A stretch of 5,519 nucleotides of DNA, taken from NCBI GenBank assembly GCA_023412175.1, contig JAEYOB010000743.1:1-5519 (forward strand), read 5' to 3'. This document shows positions 5,459-5,519 of this stretch, piece by piece. Made by a program: the position numbers and the translations under genes. Source of the stretch: Pseudomonadota bacterium. Its GTDB lineage: Bacteria > Pseudomonadota > Alphaproteobacteria > Azospirillales > Azospirillaceae. The number at the start of each line of letters is the position of its first letter. Positions within the stretch are counted from its first letter, which is position 1. Under the pieces are notes generated by a model. That model was given only the letters and a program-made list of their open reading frames with translations. It searched no databases and was not told the DNA's origin.

Positions 5459-5519
5459 GGCTGGTCGGTCTCCAGGGCGAGAGTGTCGGCGTGGGCAGGG
5501 GCGCCGTCCGGCGCGTCCC
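5455..5519 (-). CDS. C-terminal end of a Mu gp37-position protein (partial)
   Basis: Only the last 20 codons and a TGA stop are in the window; the gene begins beyond the right edge. The visible residues are acidic and Ala-rich and end in LALETDQP. The stop overlaps the GTG start of the next gene in the four bases GTGA, which is typical of coupled phage genes. In Mu-like phages the gene just before the gp38-like DUF2635 protein is gp37 (DUF1834), a small structural protein of uncertain role near the head-tail boundary of the gene map. That identity comes from gene order alone, because the fragment is too short to recognise as a family. The reading frame itself is supported by being open to the edge and by the tight overlap. 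Confidence 0.5.
   Translation of the reverse strand, partial: DAPDGAPAHADTLALETDQP

Noticed and set aside
1..5519. Search for a defence island, anti-CRISPR, moron gene or other non-tail cargo
   Set aside because: Every base is accounted for by tail genes or gaps of at most 15 bases. No inserted gene, promoter-gene-terminator cassette or oppositely oriented gene with convincing protein features was seen.

Overview
The window is a compact, single-direction block of tail genes from a Mu-like contractile-tailed phage, most likely a prophage. All genes lie on the minus strand, so transcription runs from the right end (base 5519) to the left end (base 1). No tRNA, rRNA, CRISPR array, insertion sequence, integrase or host metabolic gene is visible. 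The sequence is very GC-rich, with strong G/C preference at third codon positions. That would fit a GC-rich proteobacterial host, perhaps an alphaproteobacterium, but nothing here fixes the host and this is a weak inference.

In transcription order the genes are: the last 20 codons of a gene in the Mu gp37 position (5455-5519); a gp38-like DUF2635 protein (5183-5458, GTG start); the tail sheath protein, Mu gpL type (3698-5176, 492 aa); the tail tube protein, Mu gpM type (3326-3682, 118 aa); a tail assembly chaperone, Mu gp41 position (2964-3311), with a frameshifted longer form reaching 2890; the tape measure protein, Mu gp42 position (621-2885, 754 aa); and the first 207 codons of the DNA circularisation protein N (1-621, running off the left edge). 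This is the Mu order 37-38-L-M-41-42-N with no gene inserted or lost.

The genes are joined by 1-4 base overlaps or gaps of 4-15 bases, and most have a good Shine-Dalgarno sequence inside the end of the preceding gene. They therefore look like one translationally coupled operon. No promoter or terminator is evident. The sheath contracts around the tube, the tape measure protein sets tube length with help from the chaperone pair, and N belongs to the tail/baseplate module that follows.

The most informative feature is a probable programmed -1 frameshift in the chaperone gene. An in-phase slippery heptamer (A AAT TTT) lies at 3039-3045, and the -1 frame is then open for 49 codons and encodes a plausible chaperone C-terminus that stops 4 bases before the tape measure start. 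The tape measure protein also carries five W-x10-W motifs, the first four spaced about 40 residues apart, two of which share a perfect 30-base DNA repeat. I see no previously undescribed system; the window is a conventional tail module with these details of interest.
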